Assembly (NCBI GenBank): GCA_964607915.1
Contig: CAZSMU010000005.1
Coordinates: forward strand, 1-59,220
Reading direction: 5' to 3'
Source of the DNA: JADJPL01 sp964607915
GTDB lineage: Bacteria; Bacteroidota; Bacteroidia; Chitinophagales; Saprospiraceae
DNA length: 59,220 nt
Positions 1-8,527 of the stretch are shown piece by piece. Under the pieces are notes generated by a model. It was not told where the DNA came from. It worked only from the letters and a program-made list of their open reading frames with translations, and made no database searches. The translations under genes were made by a program, and so were the position numbers. Each line of letters begins with the position of its first letter. Positions within the stretch are counted from its first letter, which is position 1.

Positions 1-52
1 GGACAAAAAATGACTCTTTTTTCCCTCCTCGCTGACCCCGCGCAACAAGTCT
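1..52. repeat. Dispersed palindromic element, partial copy at window edge
   Basis: The right half of the recurrent intergenic element is visible: a T-run, then CCTCCTCGCTGACCCC, then GCAACAAGTCT. The left arm is cut off by the window start. Compare the full copies at 17542 and 59118. It is intergenic, upstream of the DUF4294 gene. Confidence 0.6.
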
Positions 53-156
53 ATTCAGCAATGACTCCTGGGATTCACCTGCCCTTTGCTGGACGTGGTG
101 CCTGCCTCCGGGCGTCATTTTTACATTCAAAATGCGAAAACCTATTGACAGCAGTT

Positions 157-164
157 TATTTTTG
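157..164 (+). promoter_or_regulatory. Bacteroidota-type -7 promoter element
   Basis: TATTTTTG matches the Bacteroidota primary-sigma -7 consensus TAnnTTTG exactly, about 76 nt before the ATG at 240. No clear -33 TTTG is seen at the expected spacing, so this is a candidate only. It would drive the DUF4294 and FAD/Fe-S oxidase pair. Confidence 0.35.
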
Positions 165-239
165 CTTGGTCAAACGTTCGCATAGGTGGGTTTTCTGCAG
201 GTAAGTATAACCCTCGCAATAAGTCAAATTCTATCCACT

Positions 240-860
240 ATGTATTACAAAAGTATTCTTCTGTTCTTTTTTGCGGTATTCTCCTATCATATGGCGGTTG
301 CCCAGACGAGGGGTATCCTCTCTTTGGGTGGCGATATCTACGAGTATATGCTCGACGATCGGGGCGATACCGTCATTCTGGCCACTATCGGGGACGTATC
401 GGTGTCCTCCGTCCGGAATTTTAAAAACCCGGAGGACTACAGCAAATACCGCAAGTATCGGCGCTATGCATTCATGGTGTATCCTTACGCTGCCGAGGCT
501 ATCCGGATATTCCGGGAGCTGGAACAGAATACCTCTAAAATGCGGGAGGGGGAACGCCGCCGCCATATCCGGCGCTTGCAAAACGAGCTAAAGGAAAATT
601 TCGAAGACCCGCTCCGGAACCTCACCCGTACCCAGGGAATGATTCTCGTAGAGATGATAGAGCGCGAGCTCCACACCCCTTTGTACGACCTCATCAAAGG
701 GCTGCGCGGTACGTTCAACGCTACGTACTGGAGTACGATGGGCAGTTTTTACGGCTATAAAATTAAGGAAGGCTATATCCGAGGGCAGGACCCTATCCTG
801 GATATCGTTCTGGACGATATCAATCTCCGCTATGACCATACCCTACCGAAAGACCATTGA
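240..860 (+). CDS. DUF4294 domain-containing exported protein
   Basis: A 206-residue protein with an N-terminal signal peptide: a hydrophobic stretch at about residues 5-18 ending near AVAQ. The rest is charged and mostly helical, with a conserved-looking block around YRRYAFMVYPYAAEA (about residues 75-90) and a second around LTRTQGMILVEMIERELHTP, the pattern I associate with DUF4294, a Bacteroidota family of unknown function. I chose the ATG at 240 because the signal peptide begins there; an upstream in-frame start at 186 adds an unconvincing extension. It ends 4 nt before the start of the FAD/Fe-S oxidase, so the two are probably co-transcribed. The family assignment is from memory of its motifs; the function is unknown. 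Confidence 0.8.
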   Translation: MYYKSILLFFFAVFSYHMAVAQTRGILSLGGDIYEYMLDDRGDTVILATIGDVSVSSVRNFKNPEDYSKYRKYRRYAFMVYPYAAEAIRIFRELEQNTSKMREGERRRHIRRLQNELKENFEDPLRNLTRTQGMILVEMIERELHTPLYDLIKGLRGTFNATYWSTMGSFYGYKIKEGYIRGQDPILDIVLDDINLRYDHTLPKDH

Positions 861-864
861 ACGC

Positions 865-3789
865 ATGGAAAACGCACTACGTCAACTGGCTCTCCAATTA
901 GAAGGAGAGCTCCAAACCGATAATCTGGCGAAAGCTATTTATGCCACCGATGGTTCGATTTACCGAAAGTGGCCCCTTGCTGTCGCAAGGCCCAAGCATA
1001 AGGAAGACCTGCAAAAATTGGTGTCGTTTGCCCGCCAGCATCAAATCCCGCTCATTCCCCGCACGGCAGGCACATCCCTTGCCGGGCAATGCGTCGGCGA
1101 AGGGATTGTCGTGGATACCTCCCGCTATCTGAACCGCATCCTGGAGCTTAATGTGGAAGAAAAATGGGTGCGCGTGGAACCGGGCGTAATCCGCGATGAG
1201 CTCAATGCCTTTCTAAAGCCCTACGGGTTGTTCTTTGGGCCTGTTACGGCCACAGCCAACCGCGCTATGATTGGGGGAATGGTCGGCAACAACTCCAGTG
1301 GTACAACCTCAATCGTATATGGCGTCACCCGCGACCATGTGGCGGAGTTGCATTGTCTGCTCAGCGATGGCAGTGAAGCCATTTTTGGCCCCCTATCGCC
1401 GGAAGCACTTCGGCAAAAGCTACAAGGTGAAAATCTGGAGTCCAAAATATACCGCCAGCTCTTCGAGGCCCTCAACGACCCGGAAACCCGTGCCGAAATC
1501 GAACGCGAATACCCCAAACCGGATATCCGCCGCCGCAACACGGGCTACGCGGTGGATATGCTGCTCCGCCAGCAGCCCTTCCGCCCGGACGGGCCTCCCT
1601 TCAACGTGGCGACTCTGCTTTGTGGCTCTGAAGGAACCCTGGCTCTGACTACTGAAATCAAGCTCACCCTGGACCCCCTGCCCGCCCCTTTCGATGTGGT
1701 CGTTTGTGCCCATTTCCATAGCCTGCACGAGAGCCTCCGCGCCGTGCTCACCGCGATGGAACTCCGGCCCGATGCCTGCGAACTCATGGATAAGTTGATT
1801 CTGGATTGTACCAAAGACAACATCGAGCAGCAGAAAAACCGGTTTTTCGTACAAGGCGACCCCGAGGCGGTTCTCATGGTGGAATTTCGGGGCCACAGCC
1901 CTGAGGAAGCAGAACAGAAAGCCGATCAACTTATCGCCAACCTGCGAGAGGCGGGCATGGGATACGCCTATCCCAAAGTGCCTTCTCCGCGCAGCAAAAG
2001 CGTGTGGGCGCTGCGTGCCGCCGGCTTCGGTGTGCTCTCCAATATTAAAAGCGATGCCAAACCGCTTGAATTTGTGGAAGATACCGCGGTCGCCCTCGCC
2101 GACCTGCCCAGTTATATCCACGATTTCGCCGAGGCGATGAAGCCTTTTGACCAACGGGTCATTTACTACGCCCACGCAGGTGCCGGTGAACTGCACCTGC
2201 GCCCCAGCATCAACCTCAAAACTTCCGCCGGGATAAGAGAAATGCGGGAAATAGCAGAACTATCCGCCCGTTTAGTCAAAAAGTACGGCGGATCACTCAG
2301 CGGGGAACATGGCGACGGGCGTATCCGTGCAGAATTCATTCCCTTGGTCCTCGGAGAAAAAAATTATGCGCTGTTGCGCCAAATCAAACAAACCTGGGAT
2401 CCCAAGGGCATCTTCAACCCGGGAAAAATCGTAGATCCCTATCCCATAGATACCGACCTGCGGTATGCCCAGGACCAACCCGCCCCTGTACTGGAAACGG
2501 TTTTCGACTTTTCCGAGACCGGTGGTATCCTCAAAATGGCTGAAAAATGCTCCGGCTCCGGCGATTGCCGCAAATTGGCCTTTTCCGGCGGTACTATGTG
2601 CCCGAGCTATATGGCTACCCGCGAAGAGAAAAACAGTACCCGAGCCCGAGCCAATGCCTTGCGCGAGTTCCTCACCATGAATGTCAAGGAAAACCCCTTC
2701 GACCACCCGGAAGTAGCGGAAGCACTGGATTTATGCTTGTCGTGTAAAGGCTGTACCTCCGAATGCCCCTCGAATGTGGACATGGCTACCCTGAAGGCGG
2801 AGTTCCTGCACCAGTACCACAAAACCCACGGAATCCCGCTGCGCAGCCGTATTTTTGGGCACATCGGTCAAATCAACCGAGTGGCTGCCGAAGTGCCGGC
2901 CATCAGTAATTTTGTGCTCGGAAACCCCGTCACAGGAAAGCTGTTGAAAAAAATACTGGGCATCGCCCCTCAGCGCTCGCTGCCTCCGCTGAGTACTCCC
3001 TTGCGCTCCTGGTTCCGAAAACACGCAGCAGCAGGTACCCCGAGTACTCCCAGAGGCAGTGTTTATTTCTTTTGCGACGAATTCACGAACTACAACGATT
3101 CGGAAATCGGACGCCATGCCATACAACTCTTGTGGGCCCTGGGGTATGCCGTCGAGATGCCGGAACACCCCGATAGCGGGCGGGCCTATTTCTCTAAAGG
3201 CCTACTGGATGCCGCTAAAGCTTGCGCCCTGGGCAATGTTCGCACGTTCTTACCACTCGTTTCCTCCGAAAAGCCCCTCATTGGATTGGAACCCTCTGCC
3301 ATCCTCGGCTTCCGGGATGAATACCCCCGCCTCGTACCGGACGCGCAGCGTGAACCTGCAAAGGCGCTGGGCCAGAACACTTTGCTGCTGGAAGAGTTTA
3401 TCGTGCGCGAAGCCGAGGCCGGCCGAATTCGTGCGGAACAGTTTACAGAGCAATCCCAGACGGTCGTCGTACACGGCCACTGCCATCAAAAAGCCCTCTC
3501 CGGAGCTAACTTCACCGCACAAGCCCTGAGCCTTCCGGCCAATTTCATGGTCAGCCTCCTGGAAACGGGCTGCTGTGGTATGGCTGGCTCTTTCGGCTAC
3601 GAAACCGAACACTACGCACTCAGTATGCAGGTGGGAGAACTGCGTCTCTTCCCCCAGGTGCGCCAGGCACCTGACAATGCGCTCATCGCTGCTCCGGGTA
3701 CCAGTTGCCGCCACCAAATCCTCGACGGGACAGGTAAAAAGGCTCTCCACCCGGCTTCTATCCTGTACCAGGCTCTGAAAAGGATATAG
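865..3789 (+). CDS. FAD-linked oxidase / 4Fe-4S / cysteine-rich fusion (D-2-hydroxyacid dehydrogenase type)
   Basis: A 974-residue three-module flavoprotein. Residues about 35-270 form the FAD_binding_4 domain (GTSLAGQCVGEG, NNSSGTTS). About 290-545 form the FAD-oxidase C domain with the SGEHGDG motif. About 570-690 hold a ferredoxin-like region with CLSCKGCTSECP. The C-terminal third carries a CCG-type cysteine-rich domain ending in GCCGMAGSFGYE. This architecture is that of YdiJ and bacterial D-lactate or D-2-hydroxyglutarate dehydrogenases, which oxidise a D-2-hydroxyacid and pass electrons through Fe-S centres to quinone or cytochrome. I use the ATG at 865, which follows the upstream gene; the alternative at 832 would overlap that gene. 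The exact substrate cannot be read from sequence. Confidence 0.88.
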   Translation: MENALRQLALQLEGELQTDNLAKAIYATDGSIYRKWPLAVARPKHKEDLQKLVSFARQHQIPLIPRTAGTSLAGQCVGEGIVVDTSRYLNRILELNVEEKWVRVEPGVIRDELNAFLKPYGLFFGPVTATANRAMIGGMVGNNSSGTTSIVYGVTRDHVAELHCLLSDGSEAIFGPLSPEALRQKLQGENLESKIYRQLFEALNDPETRAEIEREYPKPDIRRRNTGYAVDMLLRQQPFRPDGPPFNVATLLCGSEGTLALTTEIKLTLDPLPAPFDVVVCAHFHSLHESLRAVLTAMELRPDACELMDKLILDCTKDNIEQQKNRFFVQGDPEAVLMVEFRGHSPEEAEQKADQLIANLREAGMGYAYPKVPSPRSKSVWALRAAGFGVLSNIKSDAKPLEFVEDTAVALADLPSYIHDFAEAMKPFDQRVIYYAHAGAGELHLRPSINLKTSAGIREMREIAELSARLVKKYGGSLSGEHGDGRIRAEFIPLVLGEKNYALLRQIKQTWDPKGIFNPGKIVDPYPIDTDLRYAQDQPAPVLETVFDFSETGGILKMAEKCSGSGDCRKLAFSGGTMCPSYMATREEKNSTRARANALREFLTMNVKENPFDHPEVAEALDLCLSCKGCTSECPSNVDMATLKAEFLHQYHKTHGIPLRSRIFGHIGQINRVAAEVPAISNFVLGNPVTGKLLKKILGIAPQRSLPPLSTPLRSWFRKHAAAGTPSTPRGSVYFFCDEFTNYNDSEIGRHAIQLLWALGYAVEMPEHPDSGRAYFSKGLLDAAKACALGNVRTFLPLVSSEKPLIGLEPSAILGFRDEYPRLVPDAQREPAKALGQNTLLLEEFIVREAEAGRIRAEQFTEQSQTVVVHGHCHQKALSGANFTAQALSLPANFMVSLLETGCCGMAGSFGYETEHYALSMQVGELRLFPQVRQAPDNALIAAPGTSCRHQILDGTGKKALHPASILYQALKRI

Positions 3790-3841
3790 TCTATTTGTAA
3801 ACCACTCATTCCGTTCTTCCTTTTATGCGCCTTTTTGAGCT

Positions 3842-3890
3842 AACAAAACCATATAAAAAATTGATTTTCAATTTTTTATATGGTTTTGTT
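3842..3890. terminator. Perfect 23-bp hairpin, bidirectional terminator
   Basis: Perfect inverted repeat: left arm 3842-3864, 3-nt loop TTT, right arm 3868-3890. The arms contain CCATATAAAAAATTGA and its complement, giving A- and T-runs on both strands. It lies 52 nt after the stop of the FAD/Fe-S oxidase and before the CorC gene, so it most likely ends the oxidase transcript. Confidence 0.8.
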
Positions 3891-3968
3891 TTGTAAAAAA
3901 CATACATCGGCTAAGTTGTAAAACGCGCAATACATCCAGGTATTCATAAAATCTTGTAAATCTTTATG

Positions 3969-3976
3969 TAACTTTG
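3969..3976 (+). promoter_or_regulatory. -7 promoter element for the CorC/HlyC gene
   Basis: TAACTTTG is an exact TAnnTTTG match 22 nt before the start codon at 3999 and downstream of the terminator hairpin. The -33 region is not clear, so promoter strength is uncertain. Confidence 0.45.
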
Positions 3977-3998
3977 AGCAGAATTTTCACATTTCGAA

Positions 3999-5318
3999 AT
4001 GGGCCCTGATATATTACTGACCATTTTCCTGGTATTTCTTAATGGCTTTTTTGTCGCTGCAGAATTTGCAATCGTAAAAGTACGCCTGTCACAAATACAG
4101 GTGCGCTCGGACAATAACTTCACGGCACGTATTGCCGAAAGTGTGGTAGCCAACCTCGACGGATACCTGGCTGCCACGCAGTTGGGCATTACCCTGGCCA
4201 GTCTCGGATTGGGCTGGATTGGCGAAGAGGTCATGACGGAGGTCATGCTCGCCACGATTCATACCCTGGACCTGCCTTTGAGCGATAGCGCCGCGAAAAG
4301 CCTGGCCATCCCGGTCGCCTTCGTGACCATCACGGTACTCCACATTGTTTTCGGTGAATTGGCACCCAAGTCGCTGGCGATTCGATACCCCACCAAAACG
4401 ACGCTCGCGGTCTCGGTACCGATGAAGATCGTGTATTTTGTCTTCCGTCCGTTCATCTACATTCTCAACGGGTTTGCCAACTTCATCCTGCGCATCATGG
4501 GTATACAGCCCGTGGCACATGGGGAAATCCATACGGAAGAAGAGCTCAAGCTCATCATAGCAGAAAGCGCGGAAGGGGGAGCCATTCTGGCTTCCGAACG
4601 CGAGCTCATCCAGAATGTATTCGATTTTGACGATCGCACCGTGCGCCAGGTGCTCAAACCGCGCAACCAGATTTCCGCTTTGGAAAAAAATACCCCTTTA
4701 GACCAGGCTATTGATTACGCCATCTCGGAAGGGTATTCCCGCTATCCGGTCTATGACGGCAGTCTCGACAATATCATCGGCTTTGTGCTGGTCAAAGACT
4801 TGCTCGCGCAACTGCGCGCTCCGAAGGATGGGGTGCTGCTGAACGACCTGGTGCGCAGTATCCACTTCATCTCTTCCAGCAAGAAAATCAGCCAGGTGTT
4901 GCGGCTGTTCCAGCATAACAAAAACCAAATGGCCATCGTGGTCAACGAGTTTGGGGGGACGGTTGGTTTGATTACCCTGGAAGATATCATCGAGGAGCTG
5001 GTCGGCGAAATCCAGGACGAAACGGACAGCGAGCTGCCCATCGTGGAAAAAATAGGGGAAAACAGCTTCCGCATCTTCGCCCAAAACCCCCTTGATGAAA
5101 TCAATGCCGAGCTGCCTTTTCCTTTTCCGGAAAGCCAAAACTACGTCACCCTGGCCGGGCTTATCCTGGAATACTCCGATACTATCCCGTTGGAGCAGCA
5201 GGAGTTGGTCATTTTGCCTTATCAAATCAAAATTCTGCATATCCTGCAAAACAGCCCGGACCTCATCGAGGCCGTTTTGATCCCCAACGCCTTACCAGGA
5301 CAGGAAGAACAGGAATAA
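3999..5318 (+). CDS. CNNM/CorC-family (HlyC/CorC) membrane protein with CBS pair
   Basis: A 439-residue protein. Residues 1-185 are the DUF21/CNNM transmembrane domain with about four hydrophobic segments (FLVFLNGFFVAAEFA at the start; HIVFGELAPKSLA in the middle, the conserved ELxPK motif). About 205-330 hold two CBS motifs (PRNQISALEKN; FGGTVGLITLEDIIEELVG). About 345-425 form the CorC_HlyC domain with the NPLDEIN pattern. The family is linked to Mg2+/Co2+ efflux or divalent-cation homeostasis in the inner membrane; the old name hemolysin is misleading. Length and domain order are normal. It starts after its own -7 element, and ftcD follows after 16 nt, probably in the same transcript. Ion specificity is inferred only. 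Confidence 0.9.
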   Translation: MGPDILLTIFLVFLNGFFVAAEFAIVKVRLSQIQVRSDNNFTARIAESVVANLDGYLAATQLGITLASLGLGWIGEEVMTEVMLATIHTLDLPLSDSAAKSLAIPVAFVTITVLHIVFGELAPKSLAIRYPTKTTLAVSVPMKIVYFVFRPFIYILNGFANFILRIMGIQPVAHGEIHTEEELKLIIAESAEGGAILASERELIQNVFDFDDRTVRQVLKPRNQISALEKNTPLDQAIDYAISEGYSRYPVYDGSLDNIIGFVLVKDLLAQLRAPKDGVLLNDLVRSIHFISSSKKISQVLRLFQHNKNQMAIVVNEFGGTVGLITLEDIIEELVGEIQDETDSELPIVEKIGENSFRIFAQNPLDEINAELPFPFPESQNYVTLAGLILEYSDTIPLEQQELVILPYQIKILHILQNSPDLIEAVLIPNALPGQEEQE

Positions 5319-5334
5319 GTTTCATCGCTCGTCT

Positions 5335-6363
5335 ATGGCTCTGCTCGAGTGCGTCCCCAATTTCAGCGAAGGCCGGAACCCGGAAGTGATCCGTCAAATC
5401 GCCGATGCTATCCGGGCGGTGCCCGGGGTGTATCTGCTCCACATAGATCCGGGCAAAGCAGCCCATCGCACGGTCATCACCTTCGCCGGTTCAGCGGAAC
5501 GGGTAGTAGAAGCCGCCTTCCAGGCTATAAAAACCGCTTCGGAACAGATTGATATGTCGCAGCACCATGGGGAACACCCGCGCCTGGGTGCTACCGATGT
5601 GTGCCCTCTCATTCCTATCGAGGGTATTTCCATGGAGGAATGTGTCGTACTGGCCCAAAAGCTCGGCGAACGGGTCGGAAGGGAACTCAAAATCCCCGTT
5701 TTTCTATACGAACGCGCGGCTACCAAGCCTTCCCGCCGCAATCTGGCCCTTATCCGCGCAGGGGAATACGAAGGGCTGGCCGACAAACTCCGAAACCCGG
5801 AATGGCAGCCCGACTTCGGCCCTGCCGTATTCAATTCCCGGAGTGGCGCCACGGTCATTGGCGCACGCGATTTCCTGATCGCCTATAATGTCAACCTAAA
5901 TACGGATTCTGTGGAAAAAGCACAGGCCGTAGCCTGCGATGTGCGCGAGCGCGGTCGGACCTACCGACAGCCCGATGGCACTCTCGTCCGCCAGGCGGGC
6001 GCTTGCCCGGCAGTGAAAGCTATTGGTTGGTATATTAAAGAGTACGGCATAGCCCAGGTATCCATGAACCTGACTGACCTCTCCAAGACGACCATGCACG
6101 AAGCATTCGAGGCATGTCGTAAAAGCGCGGAAGCCCACGGCGTACAAGTCAGCGGCTCGGAATTGATTGGCATGGCCCCGCTGCGGGTATTGCTGGATGC
6201 AGGGATATATTTTTTAAAGGCGCATAAGTTGGCCCTTGCGGTACCGGAGCGGGAGATCATCGGCGCTGCAGTGCAATACCTCGGCCTGGATGCCCTCGCA
6301 CCCTTCGACCCCCGACTGAAAATCCTCGAGTACAGACTGGAGGATGTTCGGGTGGGGAAATAA
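5335..6363 (+). CDS. ftcD: Glutamate formimidoyltransferase
   Basis: A 342-residue formiminotransferase. It transfers the formimino group of N-formimino-L-glutamate to tetrahydrofolate at the end of one histidine-degradation route. The N-terminal subdomain begins with CVPNFSEGRN; the catalytic histidine region reads MSQHHGEHPRLGATD (about residues 75-89), followed by CPLIP. The C-terminal subdomain carries NVNLNT and RQAGACPAVKAIG. It is the single-domain form: the cyclodeaminase domain of the bifunctional enzyme is absent, as in many bacteria. No other hut genes are in the window, so the pathway context is missing. It is closely spaced behind the CorC gene and convergent with the AAA_14 gene at 6431. 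Confidence 0.92.
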   Translation: MALLECVPNFSEGRNPEVIRQIADAIRAVPGVYLLHIDPGKAAHRTVITFAGSAERVVEAAFQAIKTASEQIDMSQHHGEHPRLGATDVCPLIPIEGISMEECVVLAQKLGERVGRELKIPVFLYERAATKPSRRNLALIRAGEYEGLADKLRNPEWQPDFGPAVFNSRSGATVIGARDFLIAYNVNLNTDSVEKAQAVACDVRERGRTYRQPDGTLVRQAGACPAVKAIGWYIKEYGIAQVSMNLTDLSKTTMHEAFEACRKSAEAHGVQVSGSELIGMAPLRVLLDAGIYFLKAHKLALAVPEREIIGAAVQYLGLDALAPFDPRLKILEYRLEDVRVGK

Positions 6364-6430
6364 AGCCCCCACAGAATGCTCCGGTACGTGCCCGAACATG
6401 CGCTCGTCCGGATTTTGTAGGTGTTTTTGG

Positions 6431-7600
6431 CTACAGCAGTTCCCTTAGCTCATTAGTGAGAAAATCGTATAAGTTGACGATTCGGATGCCGTCCGACCGT
6501 TGGTACGATTCTGAATCGGGGGTGATGACATAGCGGCGATCCGGTTTCAAATCCTCCAGGCTAATGTGAAAACCACGGGAAATACTGGGGGTATTGGCGT
6601 ATTTGATTTCGATACAAACTCTTTCCGAACGCGGTGTGAGCAACAGTAAATCTACTTCGGCACCGGATGAAGTTCGGTAGAAATAGTACTCACATTGTTT
6701 TCCGGCCATCCGATAGATTTGTTCAATGACATAGGCCTCCCATGAAGCCCCGACGGCGGGGTGGGCATATAAGTCCTCTCTGTCGCGTAAGCGCGCCACC
6801 GCATGGAAAAAACCGGAGTCGCGGTAGTAGAATTTGGGCGTTTTGGTCAATCGTTTACCCACATTGGCAAAAAACGGGGCCAGGCGGCGGGTCAGGAAAG
6901 TACCTTCCAGCAAGTCCAGATAACGCGAAACGGTCCTCGAGGCCAGATCCAGGGAGTTGCTGAGCTCGGAAATATTCAACAGCTGCCCGTGTACATGTCC
7001 TAGCATCCTTACAAAGCGCATGAGGTTCGTGGGGTTCGCTTCTTTCCCGATGACCTGCAATAGGTCCCGTTCGACAAAAGTAGTGGAAAACTGGGCGAGC
7101 CAAGTCTGTGCACGTTTGTCATCGGGCGCTAAAAAAGCGTCGGGAAATCCACCCCGGAACCAATGCTGGCGCAATATATGTGGTTCCCAGATTTCATAAA
7201 GGGAGAACGGCGTCAGTTCGTGGTAAGCAATTCGTCCAGCCAGGGATTCGGCCGAGTTGCGCAGCAGTAGTGGGGAGGCCGAGCCCAGGAGGATAAATCG
7301 GGCAGGCTCCCGTTTTTTATCTATCAGGGAACGCAATAAAGGAAAAAGATGGGGCATCATCTGTACCTCGTCAATCACAACGCACTTGTCCTGGTGTTGT
7401 AAAAGATAAGTACCGGCATCGGCAAGCTTCGCCCGGTCTTCTTCCCACTCAAGGTCGAGATACAGCATCGGTTTCCCCCCGGGGATGGACAGATTTTGAG
7501 CTAATGTAGTCTTCCCGGACTGTCGCGGGCCAAGAATAGCTATGGCGGGAAAAAATTCCAGATCTTCGAGAATTTGTTTGGTAACCGTTCGGTAAATCAT
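6431..7600 (-). CDS. AAA_14/DUF4143 ATP-binding protein
   Basis: A 389-residue P-loop protein. Walker A is GPRQSGKT at residues 24-31; Walker B is CVVIDEVQ with a following arginine-rich sensor region (FILLGSAS). The C-terminal half is the DUF4143 domain, with a winged-helix-like part (SLDLASRTVSRYLDLLEG) and a nuclease-like fold region (GAEVDLLLL ... CIEIKY) resembling the E-x-K and D motifs of PD-(D/E)XK enzymes. Such single-gene ATPases are common and mobile in Bacteroidota; their role is unknown, although accessory, toxin-like or defence roles have been proposed. The gene stands alone: ftcD converges on it, and a 16-bp palindrome lies 40 nt before the start, which suggests autoregulation. 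Confidence 0.88.
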   Translation of the reverse strand: MIYRTVTKQILEDLEFFPAIAILGPRQSGKTTLAQNLSIPGGKPMLYLDLEWEEDRAKLADAGTYLLQHQDKCVVIDEVQMMPHLFPLLRSLIDKKREPARFILLGSASPLLLRNSAESLAGRIAYHELTPFSLYEIWEPHILRQHWFRGGFPDAFLAPDDKRAQTWLAQFSTTFVERDLLQVIGKEANPTNLMRFVRMLGHVHGQLLNISELSNSLDLASRTVSRYLDLLEGTFLTRRLAPFFANVGKRLTKTPKFYYRDSGFFHAVARLRDREDLYAHPAVGASWEAYVIEQIYRMAGKQCEYYFYRTSSGAEVDLLLLTPRSERVCIEIKYANTPSISRGFHISLEDLKPDRRYVITPDSESYQRSDGIRIVNLYDFLTNELRELL

Positions 7601-7639
7601 GGAGCAAAAACGATTTAACCTTGCAATTTATAAAGTCAA

Positions 7640-7655
7640 CTTGTAAATTTACAAG
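7640..7655. promoter_or_regulatory. 16-bp perfect palindrome, possible operator
   Basis: CTTGTAAATTTACAAG is a perfect 16-bp palindrome 40 nt upstream of the AAA_14 start codon (7600, minus strand), in an AT-rich leader. Its position fits an operator for a dimeric regulator, or autoregulation by the winged-helix part of the ATPase. No regulator gene lies next to it. Confidence 0.4.
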
Positions 7656-7727
7656 GTTGTTTTTAAAAATGCACTATCGTTTTATCTATAAATTTGGCGG
7701 ATGCGAATTTTGGAAGTCATAAAGGGG

Positions 7728-7776
7728 CGGCGAGGACAAAAAAGAGGACTCTTTTTTATCCATGCGAAGGCTTTTA
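7728..7776. repeat. Dispersed palindromic element, degenerate copy
   Basis: It shares the block GGACAAAAAA, the CTCTTTTTT core and a GCGAAGGCTTTT end with the copies at 1 and 22102, but both arms are eroded. It abuts the stop codon of the deacetylase-like gene (7778), a position typical for this element. Confidence 0.45.
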
Positions 7777-7777
7777 T

Positions 7778-8527
7778 TCAAAGCACATAACCGCGCTCCC
7801 GGAGGGAGGAGATGAGGGATTCCAGTTGGTAGTAGAGCTTGTCCGTCCGTCGGGGGTCGGTTCCGATGTGGATGAGCAGATGTGCTCCGGCCAGCCATCC
7901 GGGGTTTTGCTTTTCTTTGCCGAGTAGTTGTTGCAGGAGGACGTCCGAACTGCGGTAGTTATCCATTCCTGGATAGGTATAATCCGCGTTGGTGCCGGTG
8001 GACGGTGTGAAGTTGATGAGTTTGATTCCTTTTTCTGTACACCACAAGGCAACTGTCGTATTGTACCATTCGTAGGGGGCCACGTACAAGGCGGGTTCCT
8101 GCCGGGGGATTCCTATAGCTTCCAAGGCGCGGTAATTGGCTTCCAAATCGGCCAGGAACTCTTGTTTGCCGACGAGTAGGGAGTCGCGATTGTTCCAGTC
8201 GCAGTAGAGCAGGTGTTTGTCGGAGTGGGGTCCCACATAGTGGCCTTTCCGGTACAACTGCCGGGTGATTTTGGGAAAACGGCGTACGAAGTCACCGGTC
8301 AGGAAAAAGTATCCTTTTACTCCCTGTTGTTTTAGAGTTTTGAGGATATGGGCGGACCCGTCGGCAAATTCATGTCCGGTGAACAGGAGGCGGACTCTCC
8401 GCTCTGCCCGGTCGCTGCGAATGATAGCGTTTTGGTTGTCTTTTAGGTAATCCAGGGTAAACGGCTGAGCGGCCAGGTCTGTCAGGCCCATCATCATAAA
8501 AAGGATACCTGGAAAAACGTATTTCAT
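7778..8527 (-). CDS. Polysaccharide deacetylase-like (NodB fold) exported protein
   Basis: A 249-residue protein with a signal peptide (hydrophobic residues 4-18, ending near DLAAQ). The NodB-like core shows LLFTGHEFADGS, where the usual TFDDG motif is altered but one Asp is kept. GYFFLTGDFVRRFP follows, and then HSDKH, the H-x3-H metal-binding motif. APYEWYNTT is the expected third block. The family deacetylates N- or O-acetylated polysaccharides such as peptidoglycan or exopolysaccharide outside the cytoplasm. I place the start at 8527 because ATGA there overlaps the stop of the upstream 1148-residue gene, pointing to translational coupling; longer upstream starts run into that gene. The altered first motif leaves catalysis uncertain. 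Confidence 0.82.
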   Translation of the reverse strand: MKYVFPGILFMMMGLTDLAAQPFTLDYLKDNQNAIIRSDRAERRVRLLFTGHEFADGSAHILKTLKQQGVKGYFFLTGDFVRRFPKITRQLYRKGHYVGPHSDKHLLYCDWNNRDSLLVGKQEFLADLEANYRALEAIGIPRQEPALYVAPYEWYNTTVALWCTEKGIKLINFTPSTGTNADYTYPGMDNYRSSDVLLQQLLGKEKQNPGWLAGAHLLIHIGTDPRRTDKLYYQLESLISSLRERGYVL

